Shown: positions 1 to 6,620 of the stretch, piece after piece
Layout of the letters: every line of letters begins with the position of its first letter
Numbering within the stretch: the stretch's first letter is position 1
Assembly (NCBI GenBank): GCA_003152595.1
Contig: PMAM01000383.1
Span: 1-7,365 of the forward strand
Origin: Acidobacterium sp.
GTDB lineage: Bacteria; Acidobacteriota; Terriglobia; Terriglobales; Acidobacteriaceae
Direction of reading: 5' to 3'
Length of the DNA stretch: 7,365 nucleotides
Notes under the pieces: generated by a model
Database searches by the model: none
What the model saw: only the letters and a program-made list of their open reading frames with translations
What the model was told of the DNA's origin: nothing
Translations under genes and position numbers: made by a program

Positions 1-954
1 TCGGCGCACGGGACCAATCCGGCGACCGCGGCGATTTGCGGGTACGAGGTGATCAATTTCAAGTCGAACGCGAACGGCGGGATCGATGTGGAGGCACTCG
101 CGCAGGCGGTGACGGAAGAGACCGCGGCGCTGATGCTGACGAATCCGTCGACGATCGGCGTGTTCGAGAACGAGATTCACCGCATTGCGGAGATCCTGCA
201 TGCGAAGGGCGCGCTGCTGTATATGGATGGAGCGAACATGAACGCGCTTTGCGGGAAGACGCGGCCTGGGGATTTTGGCGTCGACGTGATGCACTTGAAC
301 CTTCACAAGACGTTTTCGACGCCACATGGCGGGGGTGGTCCGGGATCGGGGCCGGTGGCGTGCAAGAAGATTTTGGAGCCGTTTTTGCCGGTGCCTGTGG
401 TGGAGGAAGCCGAGGACGGGCAGCTGCGTCTGAATTACGATCGGCCGCAGAGTGTGGGTCGGGTGCGGGCATTCTACGGAAATTTTGGGATGTTTGTGCG
501 GGCGCTGGCGTACATTCTGGCGAACGGGCCGGATGGTCTGCGGCAGACGACGGAAGATGCAGTGCTGAACGCGAATTACATCCGGAAGAAGCTTGAGGAC
601 GTGTATGAGTTGCCGTACAAGACGCCGTCGATGCACGAGGTGGTGTTCAGCGATCGGCGGCAGTTGAGGAATGGCGTGCGAACGGGCGACATTGCGAAGA
701 GGCTAATCGATTATGGGTTCCATCCTTATACGGTGTCGTTTCCGCTGATCGTGCCGGGGGCTCTGATGATCGAGCCGACGGAGAGCGAGTCGCGCGAGGA
801 GCTGGATCTGTTCGTCGATGCGATGCGGCAGATCGCGCGCGAGGTGGAGGAGAATCCGCAGGTGGTGCTGGACGCTCCGCACTCGACGCGAGTTTCGCGG
901 CTGGATGAGACAACGGCGGCGCGGAAGCCGGTGCTGCGGTGGAAGAAAACGTAG
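1..954 (+). CDS. gcvPB: Glycine dehydrogenase (decarboxylating) subunit 2, P-protein beta subunit, 5' truncated by window
   Basis: This is the PLP-binding half of the two-subunit P-protein of the glycine cleavage system. It decarboxylates glycine and passes the aminomethyl group to the lipoyl H-protein in the cytoplasm. The frame is open from base 1 and ends at TAG 952-954, giving 317 visible residues. Family members are about 480-500 residues, so roughly the first 165-180 lie outside the window. The window opens on the family motif SAHGTNPATA (visible residues 1-10). The PLP lysine is K103 in NLHKTF (codon 307-309), followed by the glycine-rich PHGGGGPGSGPV stretch. The C-terminus ends in a family-typical RKPVLRW tail. 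A Met codon at 49 is internal and is not the start. The other subunit gene (gcvPA) would be expected upstream but is not visible. The gene looks intact and the family call is secure. Confidence 0.96.
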   Translation, partial: SAHGTNPATAAICGYEVINFKSNANGGIDVEALAQAVTEETAALMLTNPSTIGVFENEIHRIAEILHAKGALLYMDGANMNALCGKTRPGDFGVDVMHLNLHKTFSTPHGGGGPGSGPVACKKILEPFLPVPVVEEAEDGQLRLNYDRPQSVGRVRAFYGNFGMFVRALAYILANGPDGLRQTTEDAVLNANYIRKKLEDVYELPYKTPSMHEVVFSDRRQLRNGVRTGDIAKRLIDYGFHPYTVSFPLIVPGALMIEPTESESREELDLFVDAMRQIAREVEENPQVVLDAPHSTRVSRLDETTAARKPVLRWKKT

Positions 955-965
955 CGGGCGCGAAG

Positions 966-1013
966 CGAGCGTAAGAACGAGTGGAACAGCGAGTGAAAGG
1001 ACGAGCAGAGCTG
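966..1013. repeat. Degenerate 12-nt tandem repeat, four units
   Basis: Starting 11 nt after the gcvPB stop, CGAG recurs at 966, 978, 990 and 1002, exactly every 12 nt. The units are CGAGCGTAAGAA, CGAGTGGAACAG, CGAGTGAAAGGA and CGAGCAGAGCTG. The first three share CGAGyGnAA and the fourth is more diverged. The period is four codons, and the gcvPB frame stays open past its stop through the array as far as TGA 994-996. The array may therefore be a decayed coding tail or an extragenic repeat. No function is visible. Confidence 0.6.
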
Positions 1014-1195
1014 AGGCAGGGGGGGCTCTTCCTGAAAAGTGCGTTAGGCGGGGGATCACGGTGGTACCAGCAGCATTGCCGCTTGATTGCTGGCGCTGCG
1101 AGGTGTGACGAGAATCTCGACAGAGAAGTGCTCTAACTGACGTGCAGTTGCGCGGCGCGGACGCGTGTCTGTGTTCCGCTAAGATCGAAGCAGAT

Positions 1196-2320
1196 ATGCA
1201 ATCGACACGCACTTTTCCTCACGCCATGTTGCGGGAGATCTACGAGCAGCCGGAGGCACTGGCGGCGACGATGGCGCGCTACGCTCCGGGCGGAACACTG
1301 GACACGAGCGTCTTTGGTCCGGTGGCCGAGGCGCTGCGCGGCCGGCAGCGCGTGGTGATTGCGGCCAGTGGATCGAGCCGGCATGCTGGGCTGGCTGGCG
1401 AGATCATGCTGGAGGATTACGCCGGGCTGGCCGTGGATGTGGAGTATTCGAGCGAGTACATGTATCGCTCGACGCACACCCTGCACGATCCGGGTGTGGT
1501 GGTGATTTCGCAGTCCGGGGAGACGGCGGACACGCTGGCGGCACTGCGCGAGGCAAAGTCGCGTGGGCTGCGGACGGTGGCGATCGTGAACGATCCGGAG
1601 TCGACGATGGCGCGTGAGGCGGATGCGTCGCTGCCGACGATGGCGGGGCGGGAGGTCGCGGTTCCGGCAACGAAGAGCTTCACGACGCAGCTGACGGTGC
1701 TGTATTTGTTGTCGTTGTTTCTGGCGCGCATTGGCGGGCGGATAACGGCGCAGACAGTGAGCGCCCATTGCGAGCAGCTGGAGCAGTTGCCGCATCTTCT
1801 TGAGGCAAAGCTTCAGAGATGGGAGAAGCAAGTTGCGGAGATCGCAGAGAAGCTGAAAGAGGCGCGGACGTTCCTGTATCTGGGGCGGGCGATCCACTAC
1901 GCGATTGCGCGCGAAGGAGCGCTGAAGCTGAAGGAGTCAGCATATGTGCAGGCGGAGGGCATGCCGGCGGGCGAGCTGAAGCATGGGCCGAATGCGCTTG
2001 TGAGTCCGGAGGCTCCGCTGGTGATGCTCGCGACGCGGGACCGGAACGATCCGGACTCGTCGCTGCGATACGAGAAGACGGTGCATCTGATGCGCGACAT
2101 GCATGCACAGGGCGCGGAGATCGTTGCGGTGCACGTGGAGGGCGATGAGGAGGCCGCGGAACTGGCACGGTATGCGGTGGCGGTGCCGGCGGTGGATGAG
2201 TTTCTGCTGCCGATGCTGGAGGTGGTGCCGCTGCAGATGCTGGCCTACTTCATCGCGGTGCAGAAGGGCGTGAACGTCGATGCGCCGCGGAATCTGGTGA
2301 AGGCGGTAATCAGGGAATAG
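1196..2320 (+). CDS. Double-SIS-domain sugar-phosphate isomerase/deaminase, GlmS isomerase-like without glutaminase domain
   Basis: A cytoplasmic 374-residue protein that matches the isomerase half of glucosamine-6-phosphate synthase from end to end. It starts at MLREIYEQP (11-19; E. coli GlmS has a similar KEIYEQP at its domain border). The first SIS domain (about 40-175) has SGSSRHAG (58-65), SQSGETADT (105-113) and ATKSFTTQ (158-165). The second (about 215-350) has EGALKLKESAY and GELKHGPNALV. The C-terminus is NVDAPRNLVKAVIRE. Counterparts of GlmS Glu488, His504 and Lys603 appear as E247, H263 and K369, so ring opening and isomerisation look possible. The N-terminal cysteine glutaminase domain is absent, so the protein cannot itself draw ammonia from glutamine. 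By analogy with NagB-II, archaeal GlmD and AgaS, it may be an amino-sugar-6-phosphate deaminase/isomerase. That substrate assignment is inference. I chose ATG 1196, with a weak GAAG 5 nt upstream. A GTG at 1142 would add 18 residues (MQLRGADACLCSAK...) unlike the family. ATG 1226 is less likely. Confidence 0.85.
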   Translation: MQSTRTFPHAMLREIYEQPEALAATMARYAPGGTLDTSVFGPVAEALRGRQRVVIAASGSSRHAGLAGEIMLEDYAGLAVDVEYSSEYMYRSTHTLHDPGVVVISQSGETADTLAALREAKSRGLRTVAIVNDPESTMAREADASLPTMAGREVAVPATKSFTTQLTVLYLLSLFLARIGGRITAQTVSAHCEQLEQLPHLLEAKLQRWEKQVAEIAEKLKEARTFLYLGRAIHYAIAREGALKLKESAYVQAEGMPAGELKHGPNALVSPEAPLVMLATRDRNDPDSSLRYEKTVHLMRDMHAQGAEIVAVHVEGDEEAAELARYAVAVPAVDEFLLPMLEVVPLQMLAYFIAVQKGVNVDAPRNLVKAVIRE

Positions 2321-2323
2321 CCC

Positions 2324-2351
2324 GTAGCCGGTGGCCGGTAGCCTGTAGCGG
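2324..2351. repeat. Heptamer tandem repeat, four units
   Basis: Four back-to-back 7-mers fill half of the gap between the SIS gene and the transporter gene: GTAGCCG, GTGGCCG, GTAGCCT, GTAGCGG. Each differs from GTAGCCG by at most one base. The array begins 3 nt after the SIS stop codon and ends 26 nt before the transporter ATG. It resembles short heptameric repeats scattered between genes in several bacterial groups. It has no obvious hairpin or terminator character, and its effect on the downstream gene is unknown. Confidence 0.65.
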
Positions 2352-2377
2352 GGTGGGCCGGTATAAAGAAGTAAGGC

Positions 2378-3664
2378 ATGGCCCAACCCGCAGCCGCATT
2401 TTTGTCCCGCGACTTTCTTCGCTATCAACTGGCACGCGTCGTGGTGATTATCGGCGCGGAGGCGCAGGCGCTGGCGGTTGCGTGGCAGGTCTACGAAATC
2501 ACGCATCGGGCGATTGATCTGGGGTATACAGGGCTGATCCTGTTTTTGCCGGGGCTGGTCTTCATGCTGCCGGCCGGGCATGTGGCGGATCGGTTCGATC
2601 GGCGCCGGGTGATTCTGGTGTGCTACGCGCTGCAGGCGATCGCCAGTTTCTGGCTGTTCTGGCTGGCGTGGACGGGCGTCAACCATGTGTGGCCGATATT
2701 TGCGCTGTTGTTTGCCATCGGCACAGGACGCGCATTCAGCGGGCCGGCGAGTTCGGCGCTGGTGCCGCATCTGGTGCCGAAGGAACACTTCGTAAACGCG
2801 ATCACCTGGGGTTCGGCGATCTTTCAGTTGGCGAATATCGTGGGGCCGGCGCTGGGTGGCGTGTTGTTCACGTTGCCGCTGCGCGGGCGGCTGCATGGCG
2901 CGGGGCTTGTCTATCTGTGTACGCTGCTGGCGATTCTGTGGTTCCTGGTGCTGGTGGGATCGCTGCATGTGCGGCCGGGACGGATGGAGCATCGGGCAAT
3001 TTCAAAGGAAGTGATCCTGGCGGGATTCCACTATGTGGCGAGGACGCAGGTGCTGCTGGGGTCGATTTCGCTGGATCTTTTTGCGGTGCTGCTGGGCGGG
3101 GCGGTGGCGCTGATGCCGATTTTTGCGCAGGACATTCTGCACGCGGGGCCACGCGGACTGGGCATGCTGCGCGCGGCTCCGGCGCTGGGTGCGCTGGCCG
3201 TATCGCTGTGGCTGATGGTGCGGCCGATCCAGCGGCGGGCGGGGATACGGATGCTGGTGTGCGTAGCGATCTTTGGAGCGGCGACGGTGGTGTTTGGCGT
3301 GTCGAAGAGCCTGCCGGTGTCGCTGGCGGCATTGTTTATCGTGGGCGCGTCGGACATGGTGAGTGTGGTGATCCGGTCGTCGGTGCTGCAACTGGCGACG
3401 CCGCCGGAGATGCGCGGCCGGGTCAGCGCGGTGAACTCGCTGTTTGTGGGCGCGTCGAATGAGCTGGGCGAGTTCGAAAGCGGACTCACGGCGCAGTGGT
3501 GGGGCGCGGTCCGCGCGGTGGTGATTGGCGGCGTCGGATCGATGTTGATTACGGGGTTGTGGGCTGCGTTCTTCCCGAGCCTGCGGTGCGCCGATGCGTT
3601 GACGCCAGAGGCGCTGCTGGCGGCGGAAGTGGAGCAGACGGGGCGCGAGGTCCGGCAGCTATAA
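2378..3664 (+). CDS. MFS_3-family transporter (major facilitator superfamily, EntS-like)
   Basis: A 428-residue inner-membrane secondary carrier of the MFS_3 group (PF05977 type), which includes the enterobactin exporter EntS and many uncharacterised exporters. Hydrophobic segments are spread along the chain, for example at about 18-37, 48-68, 78-98, 104-122, 145-165, 176-196, 225-250, 262-282, 290-308, 312-332 and 375-398, consistent with 11-12 helices. The cytoplasmic loop after helix 2 carries the MFS motif A as GHVADRFDRRR (67-77). The second half has the group signature TPPEMRGRVSAVNSLF followed by GASNELGEFESG (341-369). The ATG at 2378 is preceded by a weak AGAAG at 2367-2371, 6 nt away. 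The gene is 57 nt from the SIS gene in the same direction, so co-transcription is possible. The substrate cannot be told from sequence. Export is more usual than uptake in this group, so a link to amino-sugar metabolism is only a guess. Confidence 0.9.
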   Translation: MAQPAAAFLSRDFLRYQLARVVVIIGAEAQALAVAWQVYEITHRAIDLGYTGLILFLPGLVFMLPAGHVADRFDRRRVILVCYALQAIASFWLFWLAWTGVNHVWPIFALLFAIGTGRAFSGPASSALVPHLVPKEHFVNAITWGSAIFQLANIVGPALGGVLFTLPLRGRLHGAGLVYLCTLLAILWFLVLVGSLHVRPGRMEHRAISKEVILAGFHYVARTQVLLGSISLDLFAVLLGGAVALMPIFAQDILHAGPRGLGMLRAAPALGALAVSLWLMVRPIQRRAGIRMLVCVAIFGAATVVFGVSKSLPVSLAALFIVGASDMVSVVIRSSVLQLATPPEMRGRVSAVNSLFVGASNELGEFESGLTAQWWGAVRAVVIGGVGSMLITGLWAAFFPSLRCADALTPEALLAAEVEQTGREVRQL

Positions 3665-3751
3665 TGAAGGCAATGTCCCGGTGTGTTCGATCTGCCGTGC
3701 ATTTCATTCTGAAAGCCAGGAATCTCCCCAGCCTGTCGCGTGTTTCGATCC

Positions 3752-4789
3752 ATGGGTGAGGTTCTGGTCACTGGCGGTTCCGGATTTTTTGGGGGTATTC
3801 TCAAGCGGGAACTCCTGGCGCGCGGCTATTCCGTCACGAACCTGGACATAGTTCCGGACCCCGACCGGCATGCGGCGCTGAACATCGTTCAGGGGGATCT
3901 TCGCGACGCGGCTCTGCTGGACTCGCTGTTCGGCAGCCGACGGTTCGATGCTGTGTTTCATTGCGCGGCGATGCTGGCACATGGGTCCATGGACGAAAAG
4001 CTGCTGTGGACGTCGAACGTCGACGGAACGCGGCAGCTCGCAGAAGCCTCCAGGAAATATCGCGTCGGGAAATTCGTCTTTACGTCTTCGAACTGCTTGT
4101 GGGGCAAAAACCTGGGACATCCGGTGCGCGAGGACGAGGCGCCGGCTCCGGTGGAGATTTATGGGCGATCGAAACTCGCCGGGGAGCAGGCGCTGGCGGA
4201 GTTCACGAACGATTTTGACGTGACGATTCTGCGCTGTCCGACCATTATTGGCGGAGGGAGACTCGGGCTGCTGGCGATTCTGTTCGAGTTTATCCAGGAA
4301 GGCAAAACGGTGTGGGTGGTTGGGTCGGGATCGAATCGCTACCAGTTCATCTACGCCAATGACCTGGCCGCTGCCTGCATCATGGCCGCGCAGTCTTCAG
4401 GTTCGAATACGTTTCACGTGGGGTCGGACAACGTCCAGTCGCTGCGGGAAATCTATGAAGCGGTGATTGAACATGCGGGAAGCCGGTCGCGAGTGCGATC
4501 GCTGCCGAAGGGACCGACGCTGGCGGCGATGCAGCTGGCACACTTGCTGAAGGTTTCGCCTATGGGCCCGTACCATTACAAGATGATCGCGGAGGACTTC
4601 GTGTTCGACACGTCGAAGATCAAAGAGCGGCTGGGCTGGCGGCCGACGTTGACGAATGCGGAGATGCTGATCGAGGCCTACGACTACTACGCGCAAAGAC
4701 GTGCGGAGATCGAGAGCCGGCAGGATGTGTCGGCGCATCGTCGCGCGGCGCCTATGGGCGTGATCCGGCTGGTGAAGTGGCTCTCGTGA
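3752..4789 (+). CDS. NAD-dependent epimerase/dehydratase, extended SDR family
   Basis: A 345-residue soluble Rossmann enzyme of the extended short-chain dehydrogenase class, probably acting on a nucleotide-activated sugar in the cytoplasm. The N-terminus has the dinucleotide motif TGGSGFFG (7-14). D32 at the end of the second strand (LDIV) favours NAD over NADP. GDL (48-50) follows. The catalytic set is visible as TSSN (111-114) and YGRSK (137-141, Tyr137 and Lys141). The C-terminal third has the usual substrate-domain features: YQFIYANDLAAA, TFHVGSD, and a closing DTSKIKERLGWRP motif. The exact substrate is not readable. UDP-hexose 4-epimerase, a 4,6-dehydratase-like enzyme or a 3-beta-hydroxysteroid dehydrogenase-type member are all possible. 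I chose ATG 3752 because it lies just before the first Rossmann strand. GTG 3740 would add four residues, and neither start has a clear Shine-Dalgarno. The 3' end overlaps the next gene by GTGA, which points to a glycoconjugate role. Confidence 0.87.
   Translation: MGEVLVTGGSGFFGGILKRELLARGYSVTNLDIVPDPDRHAALNIVQGDLRDAALLDSLFGSRRFDAVFHCAAMLAHGSMDEKLLWTSNVDGTRQLAEASRKYRVGKFVFTSSNCLWGKNLGHPVREDEAPAPVEIYGRSKLAGEQALAEFTNDFDVTILRCPTIIGGGRLGLLAILFEFIQEGKTVWVVGSGSNRYQFIYANDLAAACIMAAQSSGSNTFHVGSDNVQSLREIYEAVIEHAGSRSRVRSLPKGPTLAAMQLAHLLKVSPMGPYHYKMIAEDFVFDTSKIKERLGWRPTLTNAEMLIEAYDYYAQRRAEIESRQDVSAHRRAAPMGVIRLVKWLS
4771..4777 (+). promoter_or_regulatory. Ribosome binding site deciding the glycosyltransferase start
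   Basis: GGTGAAG lies inside the 3' end of the epimerase gene and stops 8 nt before GTG 4786. This is suitable spacing for a start whose GTGA overlaps the epimerase stop TGA (4787-4789). The in-frame GTG at 4777 overlaps this element itself, so it is the poorer start. Confidence 0.5.
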
Positions 4790-6111
4790 GCGCTGGTGGA
4801 CAGACGGAGGCAAACGCGCCGACCGAGTCCTACGGATCGCGGATTCGTTTTCCGTGGGCGATCTTCTGGATTGCGCTGGCGGCGCGGCTCGCAGCGCTGA
4901 CTTTGGGGCACTACTATCGCATCGCGCCCTATGAGGACCATTTTGCGTTTGGGTGGGAGATGGGGCGGGTCGCGCGTTCGCTCGCAACGGGGCATGGGTA
5001 CGCCAATCCCTTCGATCATCTCAGTGGGCCGACTGCGTGGGTGACACCCTTATATCCGCTGATTCTGGCGGCGGACTTCAAGCTTTTTGGCGCTTACACA
5101 GCGCTTTCAGCGTGGGTGATCCTTGCATTCGATTCGCTGTTGAACGCGCTGATGGTGCGGACGACGTGGGAGATTGCGGCGCGATGCTTCAATCGCAAAG
5201 TGTCGGTGTGGTCTGCGTGGATCTGGGCTCTGTATCCGGCGGCGATGCAGTTCGCGGTGAAATGGGTGTGGGAGATTTCGCTCACAGCATTTCTGTTCTC
5301 CTGGATTCTGGTGCTCGCGCTGCGGATGCGGAACATTGGCGGAGCGCCGGAAGAGGCGGCGAATGCGGCGAGCGCGCGGCGGTGGGCTGTCTTCGGATTG
5401 CTGTGGGGGCTGATCACGCTGAGCAGCGCATCGATTGCGATCTTCCTGCCGTTTTGTGGGGTCTGGATTCTGAAGGGTGCAGGGAGTTTGCGGCGGCAGA
5501 TTCCGCGCGTCGCACTGGGTGCGGTGTTGTGCGTGGGCTGTCTGGTGCCGTGGATGGTGCGAAATGCACTGGTCTTCCACCGGTTTATTCCGATGAGAAC
5601 GAACTTCGGAGCGGAGTTCTCGATGGGGAACAATCCGAACCTGGAGGGGATGGTGATCGGCTCGCCGGTGGCGCTGGCATATGAGGAAGCGCTGCTCGAG
5701 AAGGTGGGCGAGGTGCGGTATTCAAAGATGCGGGGCCGGGAGGCAATGGAATGGATCCGCCGCAACCCAAAGGCGTTTCTCGCGCTGTCGGTGCGGCGCT
5801 TCTATTACTTCTGGGCGGATGTGCCGCACGCGACGATCCGGGGCAAGGAATGGACGGAATATGCGCGGGGGCTGAACTTTCAGTTCGCAAGCATTGTGGG
5901 GGTGCTGGGGCTGATGCTGGCACTGCGCCGACGAGTTCCTGCAGCAGGACTGTTTGCAATGGCGTTCGTCGTGATTCCGTTTGTCTATTACTTCGTGTTT
6001 GTGCAGGCGCGGTTTCGGCATCCGCTGGAGCCGCTGATCACGATCCTGGCCGTGTACCTGTTCCAGTCGGCGGAGAAGAGCTGGCGGGTCAGGGGTTTCC
6101 GGCGCGGTTAG
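4786..6111 (+). CDS. GT-C / family 39-type membrane glycosyltransferase (ArnT/PMT-like)
   Basis: A 441-residue polytopic inner-membrane protein of the GT-C fold, in the broad family 39 group (PMT, ArnT). Such enzymes move a sugar from a polyprenyl-phosphate carrier to an acceptor on the outer face of the membrane. A first helix (about 22-40) is followed by a loop with an acidic pair, E50-D51 in PYEDHFAFGWEMGR, the usual place of the catalytic carboxylate. The loop continues with ARSLATGHGYANPF. About eight to ten further hydrophobic segments follow (for example 94-120, 139-176, 193-220, 233-250, 347-362, 367-387 and 396-407). RFRHPLEPL (389-397) near the end is a feature common in this family. 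The external loop at about 255-345 is hydrophilic. The GTG start at 4786 overlaps the epimerase stop, implying translational coupling. GTG 4777 is the alternative. Donor and acceptor are unknown. The coupled epimerase suggests surface polysaccharide or glycolipid decoration. Confidence 0.82.
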   Translation: MSAGGQTEANAPTESYGSRIRFPWAIFWIALAARLAALTLGHYYRIAPYEDHFAFGWEMGRVARSLATGHGYANPFDHLSGPTAWVTPLYPLILAADFKLFGAYTALSAWVILAFDSLLNALMVRTTWEIAARCFNRKVSVWSAWIWALYPAAMQFAVKWVWEISLTAFLFSWILVLALRMRNIGGAPEEAANAASARRWAVFGLLWGLITLSSASIAIFLPFCGVWILKGAGSLRRQIPRVALGAVLCVGCLVPWMVRNALVFHRFIPMRTNFGAEFSMGNNPNLEGMVIGSPVALAYEEALLEKVGEVRYSKMRGREAMEWIRRNPKAFLALSVRRFYYFWADVPHATIRGKEWTEYARGLNFQFASIVGVLGLMLALRRRVPAAGLFAMAFVVIPFVYYFVFVQARFRHPLEPLITILAVYLFQSAEKSWRVRGFRRG

Positions 6112-6134
6112 GAACTGCTTCGCCAGAGGACAAA

Positions 6135-6159
6135 CGCCGTAGTGCGACCGTCTGCGGCG
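6135..6159 (+). terminator. Candidate stem-loop after the glycosyltransferase gene
   Basis: CGCCGTAG (6135-6142) can pair with CTGCGGCG (6152-6159), giving eight pairs with one T-G wobble around a 9-nt loop. It lies 23 nt after the stop codon of the glycosyltransferase gene, where a transcript end is expected. No T-run follows, so it is not a classical intrinsic terminator. It could protect the 3' end or be part of a repeat. Confidence 0.3.
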
Positions 6160-6266
6160 AACCCTACGCGGTCCGGGATCCGAAGCCCTTGTTCACGCAG
6201 AGAGGGTCAGGAGGGTACCCCCCAGGGGTGAGGTCGGTGCTTCATGTTTGTTTTCAATGGATCGAA

Positions 6267-6289
6267 GGTAATACCGTTTGGGTATTACC
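6267..6289. repeat. Perfect 9-bp inverted repeat with 5-nt spacer
   Basis: GGTAATACC (6267-6275), GTTTG (6276-6280) and GGTATTACC (6281-6289) form a perfect hairpin or a two-fold symmetric site. No T-run follows on either strand, so a terminator is not the best reading. It lies between the ends of two genes, so a promoter operator is also unlikely. It may be the core of an extragenic repeat. Confidence 0.6.
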
Positions 6290-6349
6290 CTCGGCCGTCC
6301 CGTGATCGGGGGCGGGCGCGCTTCCGCAGCGGGCTGAAGGGCGCGTTCG

Positions 6350-6377
6350 AACGTGGATTCGAAAACGTGGATTCGAA
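6350..6377. repeat. Perfect tandem duplication of a 14-mer containing TTCGAA
   Basis: AACGTGGATTCGAA occurs at 6350-6363 and again, without mismatch or gap, at 6364-6377. With the TTCGAA just before it, three TTCGAA palindromes stand at 6346, 6358 and 6372. Repeated symmetric hexamers could be protein binding sites or the product of replication slippage. The convergent position favours the latter. Confidence 0.75.
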
Positions 6378-6414
6378 TTGTCAAAGGAACGAGCTAAGAG
6401 CCTAAGAACGGCAA

Positions 6415-6445
6415 TGGGGATCTCCGCCTGAGCGAACAATCCCCA
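6415..6445. repeat. Inverted repeat TGGGGAT/ATCCCCA with 17-nt loop
   Basis: TGGGGAT (6415-6421) and ATCCCCA (6439-6445) are exact complements around a loop that contains the small symmetric core CGCCTGAGCG (6425-6434). The layout of outer arms, inner mini-stem and extragenic position is REP-like. I cannot test its copy number here. Confidence 0.45.
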
Positions 6446-6493
6446 CTATGAATAGATTGCGGCCCGCAGGAAACAAAGGGCAAGGAAAATCCG

Positions 6494-6533
6494 CAGGGGC
6501 GGTGGTACGCAGGTAATGGGTTCCGCTCCCCTG
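6494..6533. repeat. Imperfect GC-rich inverted repeat CAGGGG/CCCCTG
   Basis: CAGGGG (6494-6499) pairs with CCCCTG (6528-6533). CGG (6500-6502) pairs with CCG (6523-6525) across a two-base bulge (6526-6527), leaving a 20-nt loop. It is the next structured block after the TGGGGAT inverted repeat and may belong to the same element. Confidence 0.4.
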
Positions 6534-6620
6534 GCGATTCGAACAGCAACCCTGAAAAGTCTGAAGCCCATTTGTTTTGCGAACTTTGCTGCGTTCCCAT
6601 CCTGTTGTGCCCTGATTACG

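Noticed and set aside
1067..1119. Inverted repeat CCAGCA/TGCTGG and small palindrome CGAGAATCTCG before the SIS gene
   Set aside because: The stems are short with a long loop or trivial size and no T-run, and no promoter boxes are nearby. This is within chance expectation for the sequence.
1142..1195. GTG start at 1142 for the SIS protein
   Set aside because: The extra 18 residues are unlike the family start, and no ribosome site precedes that GTG.
703..1212. Long - strand open frame across the gcvPB end and gap
   Set aside because: It is antisense to a certain gene and has a proline/arginine/serine-rich shadow composition. The high GC content removes stop codons from the opposite strand.
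1937..2992. 351-codon - strand open frame spanning the SIS gene and the transporter
   Set aside because: It is very rich in His, Arg and Gln with no motif, and it lies opposite two well-supported genes. It is a codon-bias shadow.
3702..3714. TTTCA/TGAAA mini-hairpin between transporter and epimerase
   Set aside because: Five AT-rich pairs with a three-base loop and no T-tail are too weak to call a terminator.
3031..3804. 257-codon - strand open frame opposite the transporter and epimerase start
   Set aside because: It has no recognisable motif and overlaps genes with strong family signatures.
6346..6377. GGATTCGAA-like strings resembling a tRNA T-arm
   Set aside because: No acceptor, D or anticodon stems can be drawn around them on either strand. 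The tandem 14-mer accounts for the resemblance.
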